From NCBI GenBank assembly GCA_028291445.1, contig JAQGIA010000314.1, forward strand, positions 1 to 14,317: DNA of 14,317 nt. The letters run 5' to 3'. A program made the translations under genes and the position numbers. How positions within the stretch are numbered: the first letter of the stretch is position 1; each line of letters begins with the position of its first letter. Source of the DNA: Belnapia sp. (lineage in GTDB: Bacteria; Pseudomonadota; Alphaproteobacteria; Acetobacterales; Acetobacteraceae). This document shows positions 1 to 6,239 of the stretch, piece after piece. Below the pieces are notes generated by a model. That model was not told where the DNA came from, searched no databases, and was given only the letters and a program-made list of their open reading frames with translations.

Positions 1-1
1 G

Positions 2-925
2 GATGAGGCCGAGACGGCTTCCGCCCAGGGCGATGCCGCCGGGGCGCCCCATGTTGGGGTTGCTCAAGCTGGGGCTGTCCAATCCGAGGCATCCCCGTCT
101 TCCGAGGCGACTCCGGCCGAGACCCCCTTCGGCGAGACGCCTGCCGGCCAGGATGCCGCGGAGGCCGCGACCGAAGCGGAGGCCTCGCGCCGCCGCCGCC
201 GTGGCCGTCGTGGTGGCCGCCCCGGTACCGCCCCCCGTGGGGAGGGTGCCGAGCCCGCGCCGCGCGAGCCGGAGCCCTTCGCCCGCTACGCCGAGCCGCC
301 GCCGCGCTACATGGGCCCAACGCCGGCCGATCCCTTCGCCGGCCATGTGGACGACATCATGGCCGCGATGGAAGCGGCGGAAGCCGCTGCCGAGGCGGCC
401 GCCGAGCGGCGGTCCCGGCCGTTGCCCCCACCGGTCGTCGTAGCCCCGGTGGTCGCAACCCCGGTGGCCGCAACCCCGGCGACCGACGTGCGGATCGTCG
501 AGATCCGCACGGTGAAAACCGCTGTGGTGGAAGCCCCGGCCGAGGCCCCAGCGGAAGCCCCAGCGGAAGCCCGGGTGGAAGCCCCACCGGAAGCTCCGGT
601 AGCGGCCGAGCCGATGGCCGAGGCCGTGCCTGCCGAAGCGCCCATGGCCGAGGCGCCCGTGGTTGCGGCGCCCGTGGTTGCGGCACCCGTCGCCGAAGCC
701 GCGCCGGCCGAAGCGCCGCCGGAGCCCCCGGCCGAAACCGCGATCGAGGCCGTGGCACCCACGGCGCCAGCCCCGGCCCCAGCAGCCCCGGCCCCAGAGC
801 CCGTCGCCGCCCAGCCTGCGCCGGAGCCCATCCCCGAGGTGGTCCAGGGCCCGGCTGTCCAGCCGGTCAGCGTCGATACGCTGGACGAGGCGGCCCCGCG
901 CCGCCGCGGCTGGTGGAAGCGCTGA
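2..925 (+). CDS. rne: Ribonuclease E, C-terminal part (5' end outside window)
   Basis: The frame is open from the first bases of the window to a TGA at 923-925, giving 307 residues with no start; the catalytic S1, RNase H-like and DNase I-like domains would lie upstream. What is visible is low-complexity, rich in Ala, Pro and Glu and probably disordered. An arginine/glycine cluster at 188-220 (RRRRRGRRGGR) looks like an RNA-binding patch. The last residues read RRGWWKR (905-922). In Caulobacter RNase E a C-terminal GWW motif docks polynucleotide phosphorylase, so this tail probably tethers PNPase to the degradosome. The ATG at 311 is only an internal Met. The assignment rests on the tail and overall composition, because no catalytic domain is in view; another RNase E/G-family protein is the main alternative. 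Confidence 0.8.
   Translation, partial: DEAETASAQGDAAGAPHVGVAQAGAVQSEASPSSEATPAETPFGETPAGQDAAEAATEAEASRRRRRGRRGGRPGTAPRGEGAEPAPREPEPFARYAEPPPRYMGPTPADPFAGHVDDIMAAMEAAEAAAEAAAERRSRPLPPPVVVAPVVATPVAATPATDVRIVEIRTVKTAVVEAPAEAPAEAPAEARVEAPPEAPVAAEPMAEAVPAEAPMAEAPVVAAPVVAAPVAEAAPAEAPPEPPAETAIEAVAPTAPAPAPAAPAPEPVAAQPAPEPIPEVVQGPAVQPVSVDTLDEAAPRRRGWWKR
546..682 (+). repeat. Short in-frame tandem repeats in the RNase E tail
   Basis: A 12-bp unit (CCCCAGCGGAAG) occurs twice at 546-557 and 558-569, and a 15-bp unit (GCGCCCGTGGTTGCG) twice at 653-667 and 668-682. Both periods are multiples of three, so they add or remove whole Pro/Ala/Glu/Val residues without breaking the frame. They fit length variation of a disordered linker by replication slippage. 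Confidence 0.6.
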
Positions 926-940
926 GCTGAACCCCGCCGT

Positions 941-978
941 GCCGCCCGGTCAGCCGCCCTGTTGGGCGACCGGGCGGC
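941..978. terminator. Stem-loop between convergent rne and MFS genes
   Basis: A perfect 11-bp stem pairs 941-951 (GCCGCCCGGTC) with 968-978; inside it GCCC (956-959) pairs with GGGC (964-967) around a TGTT loop. It begins 16 bp after the rne stop and contains the stop codon of the MFS gene on the other strand. There is no T-tract, so it could be a weak bidirectional terminator or a 3'-end stabiliser. Confidence 0.5.
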
Positions 979-2188
979 GCGGCGGCGCATCCTGCCCCGT
1001 CAGATACCCCGCCACCCCCAGCGCCAGCGCCGCCGCCAGGGTGGCGAAGGCGATCGGCCAGGCCAGTTCCGCCGGCGCGTAGCCCACCGCCCATCCCGTC
1101 AGCGCCGGCAGCGCCGCGCTGCCCAGCGTCTGCGCCAGGTTCACCGTGGTGGCCCCGCGCCCGACCAGATGGTCCGGGAACAGCGACCGGCCATGCGCCA
1201 CCACCACCACCGGGTAGCAGCTGAGTCCGCACAGCAGCACCAGCAGCCCTATCGCCACCGGCAGCGGCGCCCGCGGCCAGGCGGCCAGCGCCAGCAGCAC
1301 CAGCACCACCCCGCTCGCCAGGGCCACCACCAGCCATTTGCGGGTGTTCAGCCGCCGCTCCAGCGGCCCGACCCCGAGCAGCCCGGCGACCAGCGCCAGC
1401 CCCATGGCCCCCAGCACCATCCCGCGCGGCCCTGGCGCCAGCCCATGCACCGCCGACAGATAGGGCCCGGCCCAGACCGCCAGCACCGTCGCCATCGCCG
1501 CATAGCCGACCAGGTGCATCGCCAGCACCGGCAGCAGCCCCGGTGTCCGCCAGACCGTCCATTGACCGCGCAACGCCCCTGCGATGGTTTCCACCGGGCG
1601 CGGCGGCCGCAGCCGGCCAGGGTCCGGGTCGGGCGGGTCGTCGCGCACCCAGACCCACCAGAGCGCCGCCAGCACCAGCGTCCCGAGGCCGGACAGCGCA
1701 TAGGCGCCGCGCCAGCCCAGTGCCTCGGCCAGCCAGGCGAAGGGCGCCCCGGCCAGCAATATGCCGAGCTGGCTGAAGGCGAAGACCCGGGCGAGGGCGC
1801 TGGTCAGCCCCTCGCCGGCATGCCAGCGGGCGCAGAGCACCACGCTCGCCATGAAGGAGGCGGCGCAGCCCAGGCCGAGCAGGAAGCGCGCCGCCAGGAA
1901 CCAGCCGGCATCCGGCGCCAGCCCCTGGCCCAAAGCGCCGAGCGCCGCCGGCAGGCTCAGCGCGGCGACCGTCAGCCGCGGCCCGATCCGGTCGAGCGCC
2001 AGCCCGACCGGGATCTGCAGCACCAGCAGCGCCAGGAAGAAAGCACCGTTCGCCGCCCCCAGCAGGCCGGCGCCGGCCCCCAGCTCGGTCGCCAGCTCCG
2101 GCCCGATCACCCCGAGCGCCGCCCGGTGGAATTGGCTGGCGCTGGTCATCAGCACCAGCGCCAGCAGCAGCCGCGCCGCCGGCTTCAA
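950..2188 (-). CDS. MFS transporter co-transcribed with an ArsR-type regulator
   Basis: Major facilitator superfamily protein of 412 residues, the usual length for a 12-helix carrier, in the inner membrane. The hydrophobic segments are evenly spaced. A motif-A-like loop, GLALDRIGPR (about residues 62-71), lies between helices 2 and 3, and WRGAYALSGLG is typical of helix 5/6 entry. I chose the TTG at 2188: its first bases overlap the TGA of the upstream regulator (TTGA), and GGAG sits 8 nt before it. A later ATG at 2149 would cut into helix 1. The close coupling suggests the regulator controls export of whatever it senses; drug or metabolite efflux is plausible but the substrate cannot be read from the sequence. 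The long open frame upstream of the TTG is a shadow of the regulator. Confidence 0.85.
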   Translation of the reverse strand: MKPAARLLLALVLMTSASQFHRAALGVIGPELATELGAGAGLLGAANGAFFLALLVLQIPVGLALDRIGPRLTVAALSLPAALGALGQGLAPDAGWFLAARFLLGLGCAASFMASVVLCARWHAGEGLTSALARVFAFSQLGILLAGAPFAWLAEALGWRGAYALSGLGTLVLAALWWVWVRDDPPDPDPGRLRPPRPVETIAGALRGQWTVWRTPGLLPVLAMHLVGYAAMATVLAVWAGPYLSAVHGLAPGPRGMVLGAMGLALVAGLLGVGPLERRLNTRKWLVVALASGVVLVLLALAAWPRAPLPVAIGLLVLLCGLSCYPVVVVAHGRSLFPDHLVGRGATTVNLAQTLGSAALPALTGWAVGYAPAELAWPIAFATLAAALALGVAGYLTGQDAPPRRPVAQQGG

Positions 2189-2907
2189 GCCGCCTGCTCC
2201 AGCACGCCGAGCGTATCGCCCAGGCAGCGCGCCCCCTCGGGCGTCAGCCGCAGCCGGCGCCGGGCCAGCGGATCGCCCTCGCGCTCCCCCGGCAGCCGTA
2301 CCAGCCAGTGCCGGCGGAGGCAGCAGGCGGCCAGTTCGCGGCCCAGCCCGCCGGCCAGGTGCATCCGCCGCTCGGACCAGTCCATGCAATCGCAGGCGAA
2401 TCGCCGGGTGCCGCGCGCCGCCGCCAGATCGACCCCGAGCGCCGCCAGCCCGGCCTCGCCCGCCGCCGAGGTCGCCCAGCCGCCGGCCACCGGGACGATC
2501 CAGCCGCGCCCGGCGAGCCCGGCCTGCAGCGCGACGCCGAGCCGTCCGGCCAGATGGTCGTAGCAGAGCCGGGCGGCGCGGAAGGCCTCGCCATGCGGCC
2601 AGCGCCGGCCGGTCGCCGGAGGGGGGGCCACCGCCTCGGCCAGTCCGCCCAGCGCCTCCAGCGTCGCCGCCACCTCGGCCGAGGCGAGCCGGTGGTAGCG
2701 GTGGCGGCCCTGCGGCTGCACCGCCACCAGCCCGCCATCCACCAGCCGGGCCAGATGGGCGCTGGCGGCCGGCGCGCCGATGCCGGCGACGCGGGCCAGC
2801 TCCCCGGCGGTCAGCGCCTCCCCGGCGAGCAGCGCCGTCAGCATGGCGGCGCGGGCCGGGTCGGCCAGCAGGGCGGCGATAGTGGCGAAGGCGGCGGTGG
2901 TGGTCAT
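2185..2907 (-). CDS. ArsR-family winged-helix transcriptional regulator
   Basis: 240-residue cytoplasmic DNA-binding protein. The N-terminal 95 residues form an ArsR/SmtB-type winged helix: an LLADPARAAMLTALL helix, then LTAGELARVAGIGAPAASAHLARL as helix-turn-helix and GRHRYHRLAS as the wing. The longer C-terminal part contains CDCMDWSERRMHLAG, similar to the C-D-W-x-E-R-R segment of the long ArsR proteins that lack the classic metal site. A Cys-x-Cys is present there, but metal sensing is only a possibility. The ATG at 2907 has GGGAG 6 nt upstream. It shares a TTGA overlap with the MFS gene downstream and faces the ABM-domain gene across 127 bp, so it probably represses its own operon and perhaps the divergent gene. 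Confidence 0.85.
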   Translation of the reverse strand: MTTTAAFATIAALLADPARAAMLTALLAGEALTAGELARVAGIGAPAASAHLARLVDGGLVAVQPQGRHRYHRLASAEVAATLEALGGLAEAVAPPPATGRRWPHGEAFRAARLCYDHLAGRLGVALQAGLAGRGWIVPVAGGWATSAAGEAGLAALGVDLAAARGTRRFACDCMDWSERRMHLAGGLGRELAACCLRRHWLVRLPGEREGDPLARRRLRLTPEGARCLGDTLGVLEQAA

Positions 2908-2987
2908 CGGCGGCTCCCGGGCAGGGGTGCAGCCTGGCATGGCGCCGGCCGCGCCGCTTCGCCCCCGGCCGAAGGACAGCGCCCGGC

Positions 2988-3002
2988 CAGCATGCCATGC
3001 TG
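2988..3002. promoter_or_regulatory. Perfect 15-bp palindrome, candidate operator
   Basis: CAGCATG-C-CATGCTG is a perfect inverted repeat with a single central base in the divergent gap between the ArsR-type gene (start 2907) and the ABM gene (start 3035). The position suits a dimeric repressor controlling one or both promoters. No clear -35/-10 pair could be assigned next to it. Confidence 0.4.
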
Positions 3003-3034
3003 TCGCTTCCAAGGGGAATTCAGGGGAGCACCGC

Positions 3035-3385
3035 ATGATCGCCGTCATCTTCGAGGTCGAGCCGGCCGAGGGCCGGTTCGACGAATACCTGGACCATGCC
3101 GCCCGGCTGAAGCCGGAGCTGGAGCGGGTGCCGGGCTTCGTCTCGGTCGAGCGCTTCCGCAGCCTGTCCAATCCGGGGAAGCTGCTCAGCCTGTCCTTCT
3201 GGGAGGATGACGCCGCGGTCGCCTGCTGGCGCAACAACGGGATGCATCGCGGCAGCCAGGCGGCCGGCAGGGCCGGGATCTTCGCCGGCTACCGGCTGCG
3301 CGTGGTGGGGGTGATGCGGGACTACGGCATGACGGAACGGCGGGAGCAGGCGCCGGCGGATTCGCTGGCCCTGCACGGCTGGTAG
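3035..3385 (+). CDS. ABM-domain (antibiotic biosynthesis monooxygenase-like) protein
   Basis: 116-residue protein of the dimeric alpha+beta barrel (ABM) superfamily. The opening MIAVIFEVEP strand, the helix with EYLDHAARLKPELE, then VPGFVSVERF and LSLSFWEDDAAVACWRN follow the family pattern of strand-helix-strand with a conserved Trp after the third strand. Members include cofactor-free monooxygenases, haem-degrading enzymes and many uncharacterised proteins, so no reaction is assigned. The ATG at 3035 has GGGGAG 6 nt upstream; longer starts reach back into the divergent regulator and lack a ribosome site. It is divergent from the ArsR-type/MFS pair and may share its regulation. Confidence 0.8.
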   Translation: MIAVIFEVEPAEGRFDEYLDHAARLKPELERVPGFVSVERFRSLSNPGKLLSLSFWEDDAAVACWRNNGMHRGSQAAGRAGIFAGYRLRVVGVMRDYGMTERREQAPADSLALHGW

Positions 3386-3407
3386 GTTGCGCCAGGCCTG
3401 GAGCTGC

Positions 3408-3671
3408 TCAGGCCTCAAGCTGCAAGGTGACCGCGTGCCGCACGGCGGGATGGCGCAGGCCGATCCGCCCCCGCGCCATGGCCACGTCCCAGCCATTCGC
3501 CCGGGCATGCCGCATCAGCCGGCAGGGCAGCACCACCACGCCCTCCAGGGACCGCCGGCTGGAGACCTGCACGCGGTCGTAATCGAATTCCACCCGCCAG
3601 CCGTCGCGCTGGGCCAGGCGCAGCAGGGTCGAGAGTATCGACCAGTCGGTTTGTGGAAGGCCGGCGTGCAT
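3408..3671 (-). CDS. Small protein of unknown function
   Basis: 87-residue ORF convergent with the ABM gene. I do not recognise the family. It has strongly G/C-biased third codon positions like its neighbours, and a believable amino acid mix with charged and aromatic residues (for example DWSILSTLL and GWRVEFDYDRVQV). The alternation of helix-like and strand-like stretches suggests a small folded cytoplasmic protein; there is no signal peptide or membrane segment. The start is uncertain: the ATG at 3671 has no good ribosome site. An in-frame ATG at 3776 would add 35 Arg-rich residues of less convincing coding quality and also lacks a ribosome site. It could also be the surviving 3' end of a decayed gene. 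Confidence 0.55.
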   Translation of the reverse strand: MHAGLPQTDWSILSTLLRLAQRDGWRVEFDYDRVQVSSRRSLEGVVVLPCRLMRHARANGWDVAMARGRIGLRHPAVRHAVTLQLEA

Positions 3672-3784
3672 ATGCCGATAAGCTGCGGAGGGCCGGAACG
3701 TTGCACCGCCCGCGGCTTCGTGCACGAAATCGGCCGTCCGGCGGATTCGCCGAATGGCGATGCCGCGGCGCCGCATGGACACCG

Positions 3785-3809
3785 GCCGGACAAATGGGGC
3801 ATGTCCGGC
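3785..3809. promoter_or_regulatory. 8-bp inverted repeat upstream of the glycosyltransferase
   Basis: GCCGGACA (3785-3792) and TGTCCGGC (3802-3809) are perfect complements separated by 9 bases, 53 bp before the glycosyltransferase start. It could be an operator or a leader hairpin. The rest of the 190-bp gap to the small gene at 3671 also holds an ATTCG-C-CGAAT palindrome near 3745; no convincing promoter was found. Confidence 0.3.
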
Positions 3810-3861
3810 GGCGACCGGCGGCGCCGCCCTGAACCGCTTCCCAGGCCAGGATTTCCCGACC

Positions 3862-5100
3862 ATGCGCGTGCTCTTCGTGCACCAGAATTTCCCGGCCCAG
3901 TATCGCCACGTCGCCCGGGCGATCGCCCGGCGGAAGGGCGTCGAGGTCGTCGGCCTGGGGGAGAACGCGGGCGAGGCGCTGCCCGGCGTCCAGCACCTGC
4001 GCTACAAGGCGCCCTCGGTCGGCGCCAAGGACACCCATCGCTACCTCCGCCGCTTCGAGAATGCGGTCTTCCGCGGCCAGCAGGCCGCCCGCGCCGCCAT
4101 GGCGCTGAAGGAGCGCGGCTTCAGCCCCGACATCATCTGCTGCCACCCGGGCTGGGGCGAGGGGCTATTCCTGCGCGATGTCTGGCCGGCGGCCAAGCTG
4201 CTGTTCTATTGGGAATTCTACTATAATTCGACCGGTGCCGACGTCGGCTTCGACCCGCCGGGCCCGACCTCCATGGACGACGCCTGCCGGATCCGGGTGC
4301 TCAACGCCAACCATTTGGTCACCATGCAGGAGGCCGATTGGGGCCAGACCCCGACCAAGTGGCAGGCCAGCCGCTTCCCGGCCTGGGCCCGTGAGCGCAT
4401 CTCGGTGGTGCATGAGGGGATCGATACCCACGAGATCCAGCGCCGCCGCGGCGTCGACATCACCCTGCCGGACGGCTGCCGGCTGCGCGAGGGCGACGAG
4501 GTGGTGACCTTCGTCGCCCGCGGAATGGAGCCCTATCGCGGCTTCCCCACCTTCATGCGCAGCTTGCCCGAGATCCTCGCCCGCCGCCCGGCGGCGCGGA
4601 TCGTGCTGGTCGGCGGGGACGAGCCGCATTACGGCGCCAAGCCGCGCGAGGGCGGCACCTGGAAGCAGGTCATGCTGGCCGAGCTGGGCGAGCGGCTGGA
4701 CCTGACCCGGGTGCATTTCACCGGCAAGGTGCCGCATGAGACGCTGATCGGCCTGCTCAGCCTGTCCTCGGCGCATGTCTACCTGACCTATCCCTTCGTC
4801 CTGTCCTGGTCGATGCTTGAAAGCATGGCGCTCGGGTGCCTGGTCATCGGCTCGGCCACCGCCCCGGTGCAGGAGGTGATCGAGCATGGCCGGAACGGCC
4901 TGCTGGTCGACTTCTTCTCCCCCGACGCGGTGGCCGATGCAGTGGTGCGGGCGCTGGCCGACCCGGCCGCGCATGCCCCGCTGCGCGCCGCGGCGCGGCG
5001 GACGGTGGTCGAGGGCTTCGATCTGAACAGCGTATGTCTGCCGCGTCATCTGGCGCTGATCGAGGCCGTCGCGGCCGGACGGCGGCCCGAAATCGGCTGA
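3862..5100 (+). CDS. Glycosyltransferase, GT4 family
   Basis: 412-residue GT-B-fold retaining glycosyltransferase, likely cytoplasmic or membrane-associated, moving a sugar from a nucleotide donor to a glycan or lipid acceptor. The N-terminal half opens with MRVLFVHQNFPAQYRH, typical of the GT4 N-terminal domain found with VHQNFPxQ. The C-terminal half has HEGID (184-188), EPYRGF (223-228), LVGGDEPHYG, and the donor-binding stretch from SWSMLESMALG (315-325) to PVQEVIEHG with Glu320 and Glu338. The ATG at 3862 matches the family N-terminus; an AGGA lies about 10 nt upstream. The extension to 3754 is discounted as low-quality sequence. Nearby manC, which makes GDP-mannose, makes a mannosyltransferase role in surface polysaccharide plausible, but donor and acceptor are not proven. 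Confidence 0.88.
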   Translation: MRVLFVHQNFPAQYRHVARAIARRKGVEVVGLGENAGEALPGVQHLRYKAPSVGAKDTHRYLRRFENAVFRGQQAARAAMALKERGFSPDIICCHPGWGEGLFLRDVWPAAKLLFYWEFYYNSTGADVGFDPPGPTSMDDACRIRVLNANHLVTMQEADWGQTPTKWQASRFPAWARERISVVHEGIDTHEIQRRRGVDITLPDGCRLREGDEVVTFVARGMEPYRGFPTFMRSLPEILARRPAARIVLVGGDEPHYGAKPREGGTWKQVMLAELGERLDLTRVHFTGKVPHETLIGLLSLSSAHVYLTYPFVLSWSMLESMALGCLVIGSATAPVQEVIEHGRNGLLVDFFSPDAVADAVVRALADPAAHAPLRAAARRTVVEGFDLNSVCLPRHLALIEAVAAGRRPEIG

Positions 5101-5351
5101 TCGCAGGAGGATTTTGCAGCCGAAGGTAGCAACATATCGTTCCGTACAACCTTCATGAAATGTCGGGTTGAAGTCGGTCTCGATGCTTCGTGATGGATTT
5201 GCCACGCCTTATAACAACTTGTTGAAATGTGCCTTGGGATGATTTCCTTCGTGACAAGTCTTGTTGCACTGCACACTATGTTGAGCGACAACCCTAGATT
5301 GCGGGTTGCCGGCTTCATGAGATGGCTGCAACGTTCTGCGAAGGATCGGCC
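5101..5351. other. AT-richer intergenic region with short repeats
   Basis: These 251 bp are visibly richer in A/T than the rest of the window and contain no convincing gene. CTTGTTG occurs twice (5218-5224 and 5260-5266), 42 bp apart, about four helical turns. Each copy lies in a small palindrome: CAAC-TT-GTTG at 5215-5224 and ACAAG-T-CTTGT at 5254-5264. A 6-bp hairpin, CAACCC (5289-5294) with GGGTTG (5303-5308), falls in the likely leader of the response regulator gene. A small RNA cannot be excluded. Confidence 0.45.
5251..5279 (+). promoter_or_regulatory. Possible promoter of the response regulator gene
   Basis: GTGACA (5251-5256, five of six matches to TTGACA) is followed after exactly 17 bases by CACTAT (5274-5279, a poor -10). 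The -35 overlaps the ACAAG-T-CTTGT palindrome at 5254-5264, which would allow control by a bound dimer. Transcription would begin near 5286, 65 bp before the ATG. The weak -10 keeps this tentative. Confidence 0.35.
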
Positions 5352-6074
5352 ATGGGACAGCTCGGGCTCGAAATTATCGATACCGATACGAATTTCGGTC
5401 GCAAGATGGCCAGCTTCTTCCATGACCATGGCTTCTCCGCCGAGGTGCATGATGACGCCCGTTCCATGATGGACCGGCTGTCGAGCCGGCCGCCCCGCAT
5501 GGTGATCCTGGGCGAGGAGCGGGAGCCCGCCGCCTCCCTGCAGACCCTGCGACGCATCCGTGACATCTCCCTGGTGCCCTGCATCATGGTCGTCAACCGC
5601 AGCGATGACCGGGCCGATGAATTAAGCCAAATCATGGTTCTGGAAGCCGGGGCGGATGATCTGGTGGACCGTGACCTGCCGCTGCGCGCCCTGCTGGCGC
5701 GGGTCCGCGCCGTGCTGCGCCGGGCCGAATGGGGTGCGGTGCAGGTGGAGCCCACGGTCGCCGTCGATGGCTGGCGGCTGATCCCGGCGCGGCGGCAGCT
5801 GCTCCGCCCGAATGGCTCCGAATGCGCCCTGACCACGGCGGAATTCGACCTGATGACCATGCTGGTCGATACCCGCGGCCGGGCGATCAGCCGGGACGCC
5901 ATCGCCGAGACGGTGTTCCGCCGCCCCTTCCGGGCCGAGGACCGCACCGTCGACAATCTCGTGCTCCGGCTGCGCCGCAAGCTGGGCTCGGCCCAGCAGG
6001 ATTGCATCAAGACGGTGCGCGGCGCCGGTTACCTCTTCGCCGGCTTCGCCGATTGCGGCCTGCGGGTCGCCTGA
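5352..6074 (+). CDS. OmpR/PhoB-type response regulator with degenerate receiver
   Basis: 240-residue DNA-binding regulator. Residues 5-120 have a receiver fold: IIDTD (8-12) keeps the acidic pair at strand 1, but strand 3 reads VILG (51-54), so the phospho-acceptor Asp is Gly54. The strand-4 Thr is Asn (VVNRS), and the usual TKPF reads DRDL. Phosphorylation by a histidine kinase is therefore unlikely, and no kinase gene is adjacent. The C-terminal OmpR-type winged helix has ALTTAEFDLMTMLVD, RTVDNLVLRLRRKLG and the wing TVRGAGYLF. The ATG at 5352 is preferred over 5322 because AAGGA sits 6-7 nt before it. It may act constitutively, by dimerisation, or through another signal. Neighbouring polysaccharide genes are possible targets. 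Confidence 0.88.
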   Translation: MGQLGLEIIDTDTNFGRKMASFFHDHGFSAEVHDDARSMMDRLSSRPPRMVILGEEREPAASLQTLRRIRDISLVPCIMVVNRSDDRADELSQIMVLEAGADDLVDRDLPLRALLARVRAVLRRAEWGAVQVEPTVAVDGWRLIPARRQLLRPNGSECALTTAEFDLMTMLVDTRGRAISRDAIAETVFRRPFRAEDRTVDNLVLRLRRKLGSAQQDCIKTVRGAGYLFAGFADCGLRVA

Positions 6075-6094
6075 CCCGCTTTGCCTGCCCGCCG

Positions 6095-6166
6095 CGCAAG
6101 CGGCATTGGTCTCTATCGCGCAAGCGGCATCGGTCTCTATCGCGTAAGCGGCATTGATCTATCCCG
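6095..6166 (+). repeat. Three 24-bp tandem repeats upstream of manC
   Basis: Units at 6095-6118, 6119-6142 and 6143-6166. Each begins CGCAAGCGGCAT (CGTAAGCGGCAT in the third); the first two continue to GGTCTCTATCG and differ at a single position. The third decays after the first 14 bases. They lie between the response regulator stop (6074) and the manC -10 box (6207). Because 24 is a multiple of three they read as repeated peptides in any frame, but no gene covers them convincingly. Confidence 0.85.
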
Positions 6167-6204
6167 CCACGCACGTGCCGCTGACTTTCCGGCAACCGGC
6201 TTTT

Positions 6205-6212
6205 GCTATAGT
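6205..6212 (+). promoter_or_regulatory. manC -10 promoter element
   Basis: TATAGT at 6207-6212, preceded by GC in the context TTTTGCTATAGTCCGCCGC, is a good alphaproteobacterial housekeeping -10. CTGACT at 6181-6186 is the only -35-like hexamer but its spacing of 20 is long, so an extended -10 or activator-dependent promoter is likely. Transcription would start near 6218, giving a leader of about 22 nt that includes the ribosome site. Confidence 0.55.
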
Positions 6213-6239
6213 CCGCCGCAGGCTTCACGGAGGACTATC

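Noticed and set aside
311..925. Independent Ala/Pro-rich gene starting at the ATG at 311
   Set aside because: The same frame is open back to the window edge with the RNase E arginine cluster, and there is no ribosome site before 311.
962..2882. Long plus-strand ORFs opposite the MFS and regulator genes
   Set aside because: Their composition (Arg, Gln, Pro, Ala-rich, no motifs) is typical of antisense shadows of GC-rich genes; the minus-strand proteins have clear domains.
950..2998. One 682-residue minus-strand gene
   Set aside because: Only the part from 2188 down has MFS character. Upstream the frame is an Arg/Gly-rich shadow of the ArsR-type gene read in another frame.
6095..6166. CRISPR-like array
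   Set aside because: The repeats are directly adjacent with no spacers and there are no cas genes, so it is a simple tandem repeat.
6081..6239. N-terminal extension of manC through the tandem repeats
   Set aside because: The family N-terminus begins at the GTG at 6240 with an excellent GGAGGA. The extension would also contain the -10 box and repeats as protein.
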